Positions 52,405 through 62,296 of a stretch of DNA of 64,000 nt are shown one piece after another. Source of the DNA: Balneola sp. MJW-20 (lineage in GTDB: Bacteria > Bacteroidota > Rhodothermia > Balneolales > Balneolaceae); the NCBI RefSeq assembly GCF_040811775.1, contig NZ_JBFNXW010000001.1, forward strand, positions 682,001 to 746,000, in the 5' to 3' direction. A model generated the notes under the pieces. It was not told the DNA's origin, did not search any database, and saw nothing but the letters and a program-made list of their open reading frames with translations. A program made the position numbers and the translations under genes. How positions within the stretch are numbered: the stretch's first letter is position 1; every line of letters begins with the position of its first letter.

Positions 52405-54017
52405 TATAATTTTATGATATAATGCTTGCTTAGATCCAGGTCATTTTTTTCCAGCTGATCGGCCAGTTCATCCCAAATCCCGGGGCCGTATTTGTTCATT
52501 ATGTATACCGGTGAAACTGATCTCTCCTGCAAACCGCCATCAGGGAATAAGTTTACTTTGATCTTCTCAATGCGGTTGATCTGTATCTTTTCCTGTTCTT
52601 TGATCGAGCGGTAAACTCTGCCCTTCAACTTGTTAAGCTCATTCAGAAACTGGGATTCCGTTTTACCCACGGTTCCATCCAAAGTAGGATCAACTTCATT
52701 GATCTTCTCTCTGGCATCGGGAGTCAATTCCTTGATTCCATTCATCCACTTACCGAATACGGATTCCACATCGATCGTTTCTGCTTTTTCAACATATGCA
52801 GATTCCAGATCTTCAATTCTCTGCCCATAGTCCCACAGCTCAAATGGAAGTTTTTCCAGTATTCTTTCTATACCGGATTCCAGGATAGTAGCACTTAATC
52901 TTGGATATATAACCGGCATTTCCATTCCAAAAACCGGATACATTTCTTTCATCTGCCCGTAGTAGGCTGTTTCGCCCGGACCTGCCACATATCCTATGGT
53001 AGGAAATAAATGATCCTGAATTACCGGACGGAGAAATACATTCGGTGAAAATCTCTCAGGTCTGCTTTCGATCTCTTTAATCAGTGAATCTTCCGACCAT
53101 CTATCATCTCCGGCAGTAAATACAGATCCATCTCTATGTATCTTGACACGCTTCTTATCATGGTCCAGGTAAAATAAATTGGTATCCCCATTTTGCACTT
53201 GCTGATGATACTTCCCGGCAATCTGCTGACTTTTCGTCTCTATAGCCTCAAAGATCTTATCACATTCCGTTACAGATTTCTTAATAACCTCTTTACTCAG
53301 ATCTTTGAAGACTTTGTGCTGGCTTCCTGCAATCAGGATTCCCTGATCAGCGAAAAGTTCACAAATAAACTGAGCAAAAGAGGCTGAAAAGGTATTCCCG
53401 GACAGGTAGTTTTCCGCTAACTGCTTTTTTAATGAATCCGTAAAATCTGTATCAGGTAAATGATCCCAGAATTCTGATTCAAATTTATTGAAATCTGATC
53501 CTATGATCTCTTCTGAAACCGGTTTACCTGACCCCTGCTGATCCAGAGTAACTGCATGATAGTCATCTCTGCCAAGCACACCGGCCCATGCGATCTCATC
53601 GAAATCATGATCTTCATCTGCAATCCAGAAAACCGGCACTACCGGTTTACCGGTTATCGACTCCATTTTTCGGGCGAGAAGAATGGTGGTCAGCGTCTTG
53701 TAAACCGTGAATAGTGGTCCCCCGAACAATCCTGTCTGTTGACCTGTTACAACAACTCTGCTGTCTACATTGGCAAATTTAGTGAGCTGCTCTTTCTGAT
53801 TATCTGAAATGCACAGATCCTTATGATAAACTGATAATGCTTCGATCAGTTCTTCTCTCAAATTGTAGTCATTCAGAAATTCTGACCGATCCAGAATACT
53901 TTGGTCGTCAAAAGGATCATAATTATAGAAATCCCTCAGTTCACTGAATTTATTTATATAGGTCTTAAATAATGTTGAGAATGGTAGATGTTCAAAAGAA
54001 CAGTGGTCAATTTCCAC
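52404..54017 (-). CDS. bshC: Bacillithiol biosynthesis cysteine-adding enzyme
   Basis: A 537-residue protein. VVTGQQTGLFGGPLFTVYKTLT is the family signature near residue 90 and VPVFWIADEDHDFDEI the second. LRPVIQDHLFPTIGYVAGPGETAYY and PRLSATILE follow, and a coiled-coil region is near the C-terminus. BshC adds cysteine to GlcN-malate, completing bacillithiol, so the organism probably uses this thiol. bshA and bshB are not in the window. The gene sits between the DUF151 and MTHFS genes. Confidence 0.94.
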   Translation of the reverse strand: MEIDHCSFEHLPFSTLFKTYINKFSELRDFYNYDPFDDQSILDRSEFLNDYNLREELIEALSVYHKDLCISDNQKEQLTKFANVDSRVVVTGQQTGLFGGPLFTVYKTLTTILLARKMESITGKPVVPVFWIADEDHDFDEIAWAGVLGRDDYHAVTLDQQGSGKPVSEEIIGSDFNKFESEFWDHLPDTDFTDSLKKQLAENYLSGNTFSASFAQFICELFADQGILIAGSQHKVFKDLSKEVIKKSVTECDKIFEAIETKSQQIAGKYHQQVQNGDTNLFYLDHDKKRVKIHRDGSVFTAGDDRWSEDSLIKEIESRPERFSPNVFLRPVIQDHLFPTIGYVAGPGETAYYGQMKEMYPVFGMEMPVIYPRLSATILESGIERILEKLPFELWDYGQRIEDLESAYVEKAETIDVESVFGKWMNGIKELTPDAREKINEVDPTLDGTVGKTESQFLNELNKLKGRVYRSIKEQEKIQINRIEKIKVNLFPDGGLQERSVSPVYIMNKYGPGIWDELADQLEKNDLDLSKHYIIKL

Positions 54018-54020
54018 AGA

Positions 54021-54599
54021 TCAGCCTTTCATTTTTTGAATGCGGTCGCGGATCTTTGCGGCCTTTTCATAGTTTTCAGTTTCGATCGCAGTCTTTAATT
54101 CGTTCTCCAGTTGCTCCAGTTGAGAAAGCTCTTTTTCTCCCGGAGCTGCTTCTTCCTCTGCGAGTGCTTTTTCAAGCGTTTGCTCATTTGGTTCGGTGAA
54201 GATCCCGGCCTCATCTAATACTTCTTCGTTTACAAAAATATCAGCTCGGAATCTGACAGCAAGAGCTATTGCATCACTTGGTCTTGCGTCGATCTCAACA
54301 AGTTCACCATCCCGGTCAAAAACGATCTGAGCATAAAAAGTTCCTTCACTCAATTCGTTGATGAGAACGTACTTGAATTCGGCATCGAAACTCAGAACAA
54401 GATTTTTCAGCAGGTCGTGAGTCATCGGGCGGGGTGGCTTAATATTCTCCAGCTCAAGAGCTATGGCCTGCGCTTCAAATGAACCTATAATGATGGGTAG
54501 TCTTCTGCCTCCTTCCGACTCGGATAATATTAAGGCATAAGCTCCGCCGCTGCTCGGACTGGTTGACAGACCTAGTATCTCCATTAATACTTTGCTCAA
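54021..54599 (-). CDS. Bifunctional nuclease-family (DUF151) protein with UVR motif
   Basis: A 192-residue protein. Residues 1-130 are the BFN/DUF151 domain (RLPIIIGSFEAQAIALELE, RPMTHDLL, ARPSDAIALAVRF). The C-terminal about 40 residues (LEQLENELKTAIETENYEKAAKIRDRI) are a UvrB/UvrC-type helical hairpin, as also found on McsA. Related plant and archaeal proteins have nuclease activity, but the bacterial role is unsettled. It is three bases upstream of bshC. Confidence 0.88.
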   Translation of the reverse strand: MSKVLMEILGLSTSPSSGGAYALILSESEGGRRLPIIIGSFEAQAIALELENIKPPRPMTHDLLKNLVLSFDAEFKYVLINELSEGTFYAQIVFDRDGELVEIDARPSDAIALAVRFRADIFVNEEVLDEAGIFTEPNEQTLEKALAEEEAAPGEKELSQLEQLENELKTAIETENYEKAAKIRDRIQKMKG

Positions 54600-54834
54600 A
54601 ACAAATATCTTATAGTGAGAATGAATTCAACGAAAAAGTAACGATTTTTTATCAAGTCTTAAACCAAATTAAAGGAAACATTTTCAGTAAGGTCCGGCTG
54701 AAGGATTATTTCAAAAATCCCGGAATTTTTGTTCCACATAAAGCTAAATAAAGCCTATATTCAGGCCCGTTTACATTGACATTGCAAAACAAGCAGGGTA
54801 ACTTTTTTACCTGATAATTTTAGCTTTATTTCAC

Positions 54835-55209
54835 ATGCTCGATAATTATTTTCCGATACTTATTCTGGCGGTTATAGCAATATTCCTGGCTTTGGTATTG
54901 CTAACCTTATCCCGGGTGCTTGGCCCCTACCGTCCGAACAAAAATAAGCTTAACCCCTACGAAAGTGGCATGGACCCTGTAGGTGAAGCCAGGGAAAGAT
55001 ATTCCATTAGTTTTTACCTGGTCGCCATGGAATTTATAGTCTTTGACCTCGAGGTCGTTTTTATATACCCATGGGCGGTTCGATATCTGGACCTTGGATT
55101 CGGAACTTTTGTAGCCATGATGGTATTCATTGTAATGTTATTTGTAGGTCTCCTTTATACCCTTAAGAAAGGAACACTTGATTGGGACCTGAAACAATTT
55201 AAATCATAA
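54835..55209 (+). CDS. nuoA: NADH-quinone oxidoreductase subunit A
   Basis: A 124-residue protein with three membrane helices. NPYESGMDPVGEAR..YSISFYLVAMEFIVFDLEVVF, given in pieces, is the ND3 signature in the loop and second helix. It is part of the complex I membrane arm near the quinone site. It begins an eight-gene nuoA-H run. The 235-base region upstream has no recognised promoter consensus. Confidence 0.96.
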   Translation: MLDNYFPILILAVIAIFLALVLLTLSRVLGPYRPNKNKLNPYESGMDPVGEARERYSISFYLVAMEFIVFDLEVVFIYPWAVRYLDLGFGTFVAMMVFIVMLFVGLLYTLKKGTLDWDLKQFKS

Positions 55210-55215
55210 TCACCT

Positions 55216-55698
55216 ATGGGAATTGAATCAGCATTAGGCGAAGGATATTTAACAACAAAAATTGATGCTCTTACCAACTGGGCTCGTGCTAACGCTGCAT
55301 GGCCTATGCCAATGGGTCTTGCCTGTTGTGCGATCGAGATGATGGCCTTTGCAGGTCCCAGGTATGATGTATCAAGATTCGGATCTGAGGTTTTCAGGTT
55401 TTCACCGCGCCAAAGCGACGTAATGATCGTAGCCGGATGGACCACTTACAAGATGTCACATGCAATCCGAAGGATCTGGGATCAGATGCCTGATCCTAAA
55501 TGGTGTATAGCTATGGGGGCTTGTGCTTCAACCGGTGGAATGCACCGCTGCTACGGAGTCGTTCAGGGAGTTGATAATTTTCTTCCGGTAGACGCTTATA
55601 TTTCCGGTTGCCCTCCCCGACCTGATGCAGTCATTCATGCACTGATGAAAATTCAGGATAAAATTAAGAACGAACATTCAGTTCTACTCGACACCTGA
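55216..55698 (+). CDS. nuoB: NADH-quinone oxidoreductase subunit B
   Basis: A 160-residue protein with all ligands for cluster N2: the tandem Cys in [11 protein letters not shown], a Cys in [16 protein letters not shown] and a Cys in SGCPPRPDA. It transfers electrons to quinone. It lies six bases after nuoA. Confidence 0.97.
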   Translation: MGIESALGEGYLTTKIDALTNWARANAAWPMPMGLACCAIEMMAFAGPRYDVSRFGSEVFRFSPRQSDVMIVAGWTTYKMSHAIRRIWDQMPDPKWCIAMGACASTGGMHRCYGVVQGVDNFLPVDAYISGCPPRPDAVIHALMKIQDKIKNEHSVLLDT

Positions 55699-55709
55699 TC
55701 ACATATACT

Positions 55710-56222
55710 ATGAGTTTAGAATTAACCGAAAGCGTACAGAAACTGGTAGACGGCCTTACGGAATCTTATTCCGAAAAGCTTATTGAAGTCTATAATGCCA
55801 GTGGGCACACTTACATCAGAGTGGAAGCGGATGCTTTGCTCGACATTGTAAAGTTTGCCAAAGAAGAATATCACTTCATCTTTCTTTCAGACATTATCGG
55901 AGTAGATCGCTACACATCGGAAGAACGATTTGAAGTCCTTTATAACATCCTGAATCTAAGAACACAGGACCGGATCTTTCTTAAAGTCCGAGTTCCTGAA
56001 GAAGAACCAGTACTGGAATCTCTCTTCTCTGTCTACCGAAGTGCTAACTGGTTAGAAAGAGAAGTATATGATATGTTTGGTATCAGATTTAATAATCATC
56101 CGGACCCACGCAGAGTCTACATGCCTGATGATTTCCAGTATTTCCCTCTCAGAAAAGAATTTCCTCTGTTGGGGATACCGGGATCGATTGAACTGCCAAA
56201 TACAACCCCAGACACGGAGTAA
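55710..56222 (+). CDS. nuoC: NADH-quinone oxidoreductase subunit C
   Basis: A 170-residue 30-kDa subunit. ANWLEREVYDMFGIRFNNHPDPRR, in short pieces, is the family signature, followed by FPLRKEFPL. It is separate from NuoD, which in E. coli is fused to it. It belongs to the peripheral Q module. Confidence 0.96.
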   Translation: MSLELTESVQKLVDGLTESYSEKLIEVYNASGHTYIRVEADALLDIVKFAKEEYHFIFLSDIIGVDRYTSEERFEVLYNILNLRTQDRIFLKVRVPEEEPVLESLFSVYRSANWLEREVYDMFGIRFNNHPDPRRVYMPDDFQYFPLRKEFPLLGIPGSIELPNTTPDTE

Positions 56223-56225
56223 GGC

Positions 56226-57521
56226 ATGAGTATACTGAAAGACATTAACAGCAAAGTAAATCCGCAATTCTTTGAAGAACATCAGCGGAAAATATATCAG
56301 AGTCTAGAAGATAAGCACACCACCATCGAGGAGATCGACAGTGACGACCCGCTGAATTCCAAGATGATCCTCAACATGGGTCCTCAGCACCCGGCTACTC
56401 ATGGTGTACTTCGTCTGGTTCTTCAATTGAAAGGCGAACAGATAGAAAAGACCAAACTGGATGTAGGTTACCTGCACAGAGGGGTTGAAAAGATAGCCGA
56501 AAATAAGACCTATCAGGAATTCATGCCCTACACAGACCGCATGGATTACCTATCTCCTTACAGTAATAACGTAGCGTTATGTACTGCTGTTGAAAAGCTG
56601 GCTCAGGTAGAAGTACCTGAAAGGGCACAGTACATCCGCATGATCGGATGTGAGCTTGCACGAATATCATCCCACCTCCTTTGGTTAGGGACCATGGTAA
56701 TGGATGCCGGCGCGATCTCTTTCTTTATCTGGACCTTTAAAGAAAGGGAAAAGATCTATGATATTTTCGACCAAGTAGCCGGTCACCGGTTCACCGTATC
56801 ACACTCCCGTATTGGCGGAGTCGCAAACGATCTGACCGATAGTGCTACCGGTCTCATTAAGGAATTCATTAATTCCTTTCCTAATGAGTTAGCTGACTGG
56901 CATAAGCTTTTAGACCGCAACAGGTTGTTTATTGACAGAAATGAAAACGTTGGTGTACTCCCAACAGATCAGGCACTGGATCTCGGTGCGACCGGTCCGG
57001 TACTCAGGGCTGCAGGCTATGCCGTGGATCAAAGGATCATTTCTCCTTACCTGAAATACGATCAGGTCGATTTTGAAGTACCTACCAGAATGGAGGGTGA
57101 TAACCTGGCTCGCTATTTCGTGAGAATGGAAGAAATGCAGGAAAGCATTAAGATCATTCGTCAGTGTCTTGAAAAAATGCCGAAAGGCCCTGTAAGAACA
57201 AATAATGCTAAACAGGCTTATCCTTCGAAAGACGAAGTATATTATTCAATGGAAGGAATGATCCACGATTTTATGATGACAGACACCGGTATTTGCCCTC
57301 CTGCAGGAGCTGAGTGCTATCATGCAGTGGAATCGCCTAAAGGTGAGTTAGGATACTATATCCAAAGTGACGGTACTGGACACCCATGGAGATTAAAGAT
57401 CAATGCTCCTTCTTTTCGTAATCTGCAGGTGCTTGAGAATATCCTCGATGGAGAAATGGTTGCGGATACCGTAGTAATTATAGGTGGAATTGACCCGGTA
57501 ATGGGTGAAGCAGATAAATAA
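56226..57521 (+). CDS. nuoD: NADH-quinone oxidoreductase subunit D
   Basis: A 431-residue 49-kDa subunit. NMGPQHPATHGVLRLVL and VGYLHRGVEKIAE are at the N-terminus, and the conserved quinone-site His is in the PQHPATHG loop. It forms the quinone cavity with NuoB. The residues before position 40 form an acidic extension. nuoE follows directly. Confidence 0.97.
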   Translation: MSILKDINSKVNPQFFEEHQRKIYQSLEDKHTTIEEIDSDDPLNSKMILNMGPQHPATHGVLRLVLQLKGEQIEKTKLDVGYLHRGVEKIAENKTYQEFMPYTDRMDYLSPYSNNVALCTAVEKLAQVEVPERAQYIRMIGCELARISSHLLWLGTMVMDAGAISFFIWTFKEREKIYDIFDQVAGHRFTVSHSRIGGVANDLTDSATGLIKEFINSFPNELADWHKLLDRNRLFIDRNENVGVLPTDQALDLGATGPVLRAAGYAVDQRIISPYLKYDQVDFEVPTRMEGDNLARYFVRMEEMQESIKIIRQCLEKMPKGPVRTNNAKQAYPSKDEVYYSMEGMIHDFMMTDTGICPPAGAECYHAVESPKGELGYYIQSDGTGHPWRLKINAPSFRNLQVLENILDGEMVADTVVIIGGIDPVMGEADK

Positions 57522-58067
57522 ATGGAAGAACAAAGTTTAGAATTTACGAAGGAAGACCTACAAGAGATCGAGACCATCAAGGCCAAGTTTCCGACCGATA
57601 TGGCGGCAACTTTACCTGTTTTGTGGGTAGCCCAACGACGTTTCGGGCATGTTGAAGCTCCGGTTCAGCGTCTTGTGGCAAAAACTCTGGATCTGCCTGA
57701 TTCACATGTCCATGGTGTAGCCAGTTTTTATACCCAATACTATAAGAATAGAATGGGTAAATATGTGCTGGATGTATGTACAACTACTAGCTGCCAGCTG
57801 TGTGGCGGTTATGAAATGCTACATTATCTGGAGGACAAGCTGGGAATCAAAGCTGGTGAGACTACGGATGACGGAATGTTTTCAATTCAATCAGTAGAAT
57901 GCCTGGGTGCATGCGGATATGCCCCAATGATGCAGATCACCAATGATGTATATGTCAATCACCTGACGGAAGACAAATTAGATATGGTCATAGAATCTCT
58001 GAAGGACGGTAAGATGCCGAAATTCGAGTCTGTGGGAATGCCTCATTTTAAAGAAAGAAAAGTATAA
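57522..58067 (+). CDS. nuoE: NADH-quinone oxidoreductase subunit E
   Basis: A 181-residue thioredoxin-fold 2Fe-2S subunit. CTTTSCQLCGG and CLGACGYAP contain the four cluster Cys (N1a), with two extra Cys nearby. It forms the NADH module with NuoF and NuoG and overlaps nuoF by one base. Confidence 0.96.
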   Translation: MEEQSLEFTKEDLQEIETIKAKFPTDMAATLPVLWVAQRRFGHVEAPVQRLVAKTLDLPDSHVHGVASFYTQYYKNRMGKYVLDVCTTTSCQLCGGYEMLHYLEDKLGIKAGETTDDGMFSIQSVECLGACGYAPMMQITNDVYVNHLTEDKLDMVIESLKDGKMPKFESVGMPHFKERKV

Positions 58068-59353
58068 TGGCTGTAGACTGGAAATCATTTACTCCTGTTC
58101 TTATACCTGATATTCCTAATCTTCAGGATATCGATGTGTATATCAAGAATGGTGGTTACGAAGCACTTAAAAAAGTAGTTAATGAAAATGACTGGTCACC
58201 CGGACAGGTGATCAATGAGGTCAAAGATGCCAATATCAAAGGTCGTGGTGGTGCCGGTTTTAATGCAGGGCTGAAATGGTCATTCATGCCAAAGCCTGAC
58301 GGCGGACCCAGATATCTTGCCTGCAATGGTGATGAGTCAGAACCTGGTACTTTTAAAGACCGAAAGATATTCGAATATAATCCCCACCTTTTCATTGAAG
58401 GAGCCCTGATCGCTGCTTATGCAATGGAGGTCACTACTATTTATGTATATATCCGTGGTGAATATTATTCATGGATAAAGATGATGGAAAAAGCACTGCA
58501 GGATGCATATGACAAAGGCTTTATAGGAAAGAATATTTGCGGATCTGACTTCAGTGTTGAGTTTCATGTCACTGGCGGAGCCGGTGCCTATATCTGTGGA
58601 GAAGAAACCTCTATGCTTGAGTCTTTGGAAGGAAAAAGAGGATACCCACGAGTTAAACCTCCCTTCCCTGCTCAGAAAGGACTTTGGGGAAGACCCACTA
58701 CCATTAATAACATTGAGACACTGGCGAATGTACCGGGTGTGATCAACAATGGAGCCGACTGGTTCAGGGGAATCGGTGCGGAAAGTCATCCCGGGCCTGT
58801 ACTTTACGGTATTTCAGGTCATGTAAATCAGCCTGGTGTATATGAGTTGCCTACCGGTGTACCGATCATGGATCTGATCAATGACGTCGCCGGTGGCATG
58901 AGAAATGGCAAGAAAGTCAAGGCACTGATACCCGGTGGTTCATCAACTCCTGTACTCCGTGGAGACAGCCTGGAAGGTGTTTCAATGGATGCTGATAGTC
59001 TTCGTGAGGCCGGTTCCATGATGGGAACTGCAGGAATGATCGTAATGGATGAAGACACTGATATGGTCGAGACATTGTGGAGAATTTCTCATTTCTATCA
59101 CCATGAATCCTGTGGTCAGTGTACTCCTTGCCGTGAAGGTACAGGCTGGCTGGAGAAGATATTACTTAAGATCAGAAATGGAGAAGGTGAGATAAGAGAC
59201 CTAGACCTATTACTGGATCTTACTACTCAAATGGAAGGCAGAACCATTTGTGCACTGGCAGATGCAGCTGCATGGCCGGTACGATATACCATTGAGCGTT
59301 TCAGAGATGAATTTGAAGCCCGCTGCAAGAAAAGTGTTCACGCAGTAGCATAA
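58067..59353 (+). CDS. nuoF: NADH-quinone oxidoreductase subunit F
   Basis: A 428-residue 51-kDa subunit. GRGGAGFNAGLKWSFMP is the NADH/FMN loop, CNGDESEPGTFKDR and GAGAYICGEETSML complete FMN binding, and SCGQCTPCREGTGWL plus a late Cys (GRTICALADAA) bind cluster N3. It is the NADH-oxidising subunit. Confidence 0.97.
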   Translation: MAVDWKSFTPVLIPDIPNLQDIDVYIKNGGYEALKKVVNENDWSPGQVINEVKDANIKGRGGAGFNAGLKWSFMPKPDGGPRYLACNGDESEPGTFKDRKIFEYNPHLFIEGALIAAYAMEVTTIYVYIRGEYYSWIKMMEKALQDAYDKGFIGKNICGSDFSVEFHVTGGAGAYICGEETSMLESLEGKRGYPRVKPPFPAQKGLWGRPTTINNIETLANVPGVINNGADWFRGIGAESHPGPVLYGISGHVNQPGVYELPTGVPIMDLINDVAGGMRNGKKVKALIPGGSSTPVLRGDSLEGVSMDADSLREAGSMMGTAGMIVMDEDTDMVETLWRISHFYHHESCGQCTPCREGTGWLEKILLKIRNGEGEIRDLDLLLDLTTQMEGRTICALADAAAWPVRYTIERFRDEFEARCKKSVHAVA

Positions 59354-59365
59354 ACAACAGTATAT

Positions 59366-61102
59366 ATGTCAGAAATATTTATAGACGGTACGAGATACGA
59401 ATTTGAAGGTAAGCCGAAGCTTCTTCAATTCATTCTGGATCAGGGCAAAGAAGTTCCCTTTTTCTGTTACCACCCTGCTATGAGTGCCCCGGCAAACTGC
59501 CGGCAGTGCTACGTGAAGGTCGGAACCCCGGTCAAGAATCAGGAAACCGGTGAATACGAACTGGATGAGAACGGCGAACGGGTCATCAGATGGTTCCCGA
59601 AAATGCAGACATCCTGCAGTATGGATATGCAGGATGGTATGGTAGTACATACACAGGAAAGCAGTGAAGAAGTTGCAAGAGCTCAGAAAGATACCATGGA
59701 GCTCATCCTGATCAATCATCCGCTGGATTGCCCTATATGCGACCAGGCAGGTGAATGCCCGCTACAGATACAGACCTATAAATATGGACCCGAAGGAAGC
59801 CGTTTTGAGGTCAAAAAGGTCCATAAACCAAAGAGAATTCAACTAGGCCCACGTGTTACTCTTGATGCCGAAAGATGCATCAACTGTACCCGGTGTGTGA
59901 GGTTCACTGAAGAGATCAGTGAAACGAATCAGCTTACAATAACTGCACGTGGCGACAAAAACTATCCGATCACTGCTCCCGGACAGGAATTTGATGATCC
60001 GTATTCAATGAATACTGTGGACATCTGCCCTGTAGGTGCTCTTACATCTACTGATTTCAGGTTTAAAGCCCGGGTATGGGAAATGAACCAGACCCCGAGT
60101 ATCGATATCACGAACGGGAAAGGTACCAATGTTGATCTGTGGACTCGTGATAACCTGATCTTACGTATTACCCCACGATATAATGAAGCAGTAAACGGTC
60201 ACTGGATGGCCGATGAAGGCAGAAATGCTTACCGACGATTCAATGAGAACCGCATATCACGTCCTTCTATTAAGCTGGATGGTAATAATACTTCCAAAAC
60301 CAGCTGGAATAATGCTATTGAAACCCTGGCTGAAACTCTTGAATCTCATACCAATGAAGACATACTGGTAATCGGTTCCGGTCATGCATCTGTGGAGGAA
60401 AATTATTCTCTGATGAAGATCATGAATCTTTATGGAGTCAATGATTTTGTTTTCAATCCACACATAGAAAATGGTAAAGGTGATGATTTCCTTCTGACAG
60501 ACGATCAGGCACCTAATACTACCGGAGTCAGGATGCTGGGTTATAAAGAAACCGGAGAAGATCAGATCAAAGAAAAAGTTAGCAAGGCAAAAGTGGTAAT
60601 TATGCTTGCTGATGAATTGATCGATCGCGGTGTATTGTCATCAGATGATCTAAAAGACACTTACACCGTCTTCATGTCAACGAATGAATGTGACAGCAGT
60701 GCAACAGCCGACCTTGTTATACCGGTCACCTGTATTGCTGAACATGCATCCAGCTATGTGAATGTTGAGCACAGGATTCAGAGATCCTTCCCTGCCAAGG
60801 AAACTCGCTATACCAACCGAAGTTTGAATCTGGAGATGTCAGAAGGCAGACTCGACCGTTACGGAACCAACTTTGACAACTGGGTTACCGAAGACAATAA
60901 GATCGACTGTTTACCTGTATGGGAATTGATGAATCACCTGAGTGACAGACTTAATCTGAATATTCAGTTTGGTTCTTCACGAGAGATCATGAATGAGATC
61001 TCAGAAAACGTACCTGCTTTCAGTCAGGTCAGTTTTGAAAGAATGGATGATGAAATGGGCATTCAGCTGAATGCTGCCAACAAAGAGGAGGCAACTGCAT
61101 AA
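59366..61102 (+). CDS. nuoG: NADH-quinone oxidoreductase subunit G (short form)
   Basis: A 578-residue protein. The N-terminal ferredoxin Cys are in PFFCYHPAMSAPANCRQCYVK and TSCSMDM, the His/Cys cluster is in CPICDQAGECPLQ, and two further clusters in CINCTRCVRF and DICPVGALTS. The region after residue 230 is a reduced molybdopterin-oxidoreductase-like domain (STNECDSSATADLVIPVT), much shorter than the about 900-residue E. coli protein. The extra N7 cluster Cys were not seen. Its place between nuoF and nuoH is standard. Confidence 0.95.
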   Translation: MSEIFIDGTRYEFEGKPKLLQFILDQGKEVPFFCYHPAMSAPANCRQCYVKVGTPVKNQETGEYELDENGERVIRWFPKMQTSCSMDMQDGMVVHTQESSEEVARAQKDTMELILINHPLDCPICDQAGECPLQIQTYKYGPEGSRFEVKKVHKPKRIQLGPRVTLDAERCINCTRCVRFTEEISETNQLTITARGDKNYPITAPGQEFDDPYSMNTVDICPVGALTSTDFRFKARVWEMNQTPSIDITNGKGTNVDLWTRDNLILRITPRYNEAVNGHWMADEGRNAYRRFNENRISRPSIKLDGNNTSKTSWNNAIETLAETLESHTNEDILVIGSGHASVEENYSLMKIMNLYGVNDFVFNPHIENGKGDDFLLTDDQAPNTTGVRMLGYKETGEDQIKEKVSKAKVVIMLADELIDRGVLSSDDLKDTYTVFMSTNECDSSATADLVIPVTCIAEHASSYVNVEHRIQRSFPAKETRYTNRSLNLEMSEGRLDRYGTNFDNWVTEDNKIDCLPVWELMNHLSDRLNLNIQFGSSREIMNEISENVPAFSQVSFERMDDEMGIQLNAANKEEATA

Positions 61103-62137
61103 ATGAGTTCAGGCGGAATCGATATTTTCGGATTATTTTTTCTACCCACCTGGGTGGCGGTATTAGCGGTCGGAATGATCAGCTATCTAAATTCAGCGGC
61201 CATTTTAGTTTATGCTGAAAGACGAATAGCTTCCTTTATCCAAAACCGGGTTGGACCCAACCGGGTTGGACCCTTCGGACTTTTTCAGCCATTAGCTGAT
61301 GTAGTTAAGCTGTTGCTTAAAGAGGATGTCACACCGGCTCAGGGATACAAGGTTCTGCACTCTGTAGCCCCGATGATACCGGTCATCACAGCTCTTATGA
61401 GTGTCGCTGTTATTCCATTTGGTGAAAATTTATACGTAACCGACATCAACGCAGGAGTGTTATACATACTCGCTGTAGCTTCTCTGGGAGTATATGGCGT
61501 CACTCTGGCCGGATGGTCGTCGAATAGTAAATATTCTCTGCTCGGTGGTTTAAGAGCTGCTGCTCAAATGATCAGTTATGAACTTCCGATGGGTATGGCT
61601 GTTGCTTCCGTAGTATTGGTAGCAGGGTCACTGAGTATGGTTGATATTGCAGCTTCTCAGGAACATCTGTGGAACGTCTTTATTAACCCGATCGGAGCGA
61701 TCATATTCATTATTGCTGCCTTTGCAGAAGCTAACCGAACTCCTTTCGATCTGGTAGAAGCTGAGCAGGAACTCGTTGGTGGATTTCACACAGAATACTC
61801 TGGTATGAAATTCGGAATGTTCTTTTTAGCTGAATACATGCATGTATTCATTGGCAGTATTCTGATCACAACATTCTTTTTCGGTAGTTATCACCTGCCC
61901 TTTGCCGGATACTGGTTACCCGAACTTGATCCTCTGATCAAAGGCATACTGGACGTAAGTGTGTTTTCATTGAAGGTGGTATTCTGGTGCTTTGTATTTA
62001 TCTGGGTACGATGGACTATTCCAAGATTTAAATACAACCAGGTTATGAAGTTAGGCTGGAGCAGGTTACTACCGCTCAGTATTCTGAACTTCATGATCAT
62101 TGCAACCGGTATGTATATTTATCATAACTTCTTCTGA
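61103..62137 (+). CDS. nuoH: NADH-quinone oxidoreductase subunit H
   Basis: A 344-residue membrane protein with about eight helices. QNRVGPNRVGPFGLFQPLAD is the ND1 signature; FAEANRTPFDLVEAEQELVGGFHTEY, given here in outline, contains the conserved acidic loop. It joins the peripheral and membrane arms. A strong terminator follows and no nuoI is present, so the rest of the complex is encoded elsewhere. Confidence 0.97.
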   Translation: MSSGGIDIFGLFFLPTWVAVLAVGMISYLNSAAILVYAERRIASFIQNRVGPNRVGPFGLFQPLADVVKLLLKEDVTPAQGYKVLHSVAPMIPVITALMSVAVIPFGENLYVTDINAGVLYILAVASLGVYGVTLAGWSSNSKYSLLGGLRAAAQMISYELPMGMAVASVVLVAGSLSMVDIAASQEHLWNVFINPIGAIIFIIAAFAEANRTPFDLVEAEQELVGGFHTEYSGMKFGMFFLAEYMHVFIGSILITTFFFGSYHLPFAGYWLPELDPLIKGILDVSVFSLKVVFWCFVFIWVRWTIPRFKYNQVMKLGWSRLLPLSILNFMIIATGMYIYHNFF

Positions 62138-62158
62138 TCATATATTAGATATTCATTT

Positions 62159-62189
62159 AAGCCTCTGCCCTAACGCAGAGGCTTTTTTT
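62159..62189 (+). terminator. Terminator after nuoH
   Basis: AAGCCTCTGC pairs perfectly with GCAGAGGCTT (10 bp, 6-base loop), followed by a run of seven T. It closes the nuoA-H transcript. Confidence 0.95.
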
Positions 62190-62296
62190 ATTCAATGCAT
62201 CACATGAATTGCCTAACCCAAAGATGTGATATGAATGTTAACATCAGTACAATAGATTCAACCAAGAGCTTTTAAACAAACACTAACGGAGACATC

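Noticed and set aside
61250..61282. Exact DNA tandem repeat AACCGGGTTGGACCC in nuoH
   Set aside because: It encodes the NRVGP doublet that is a conserved feature of NuoH, so it is not a recent duplication of interest.
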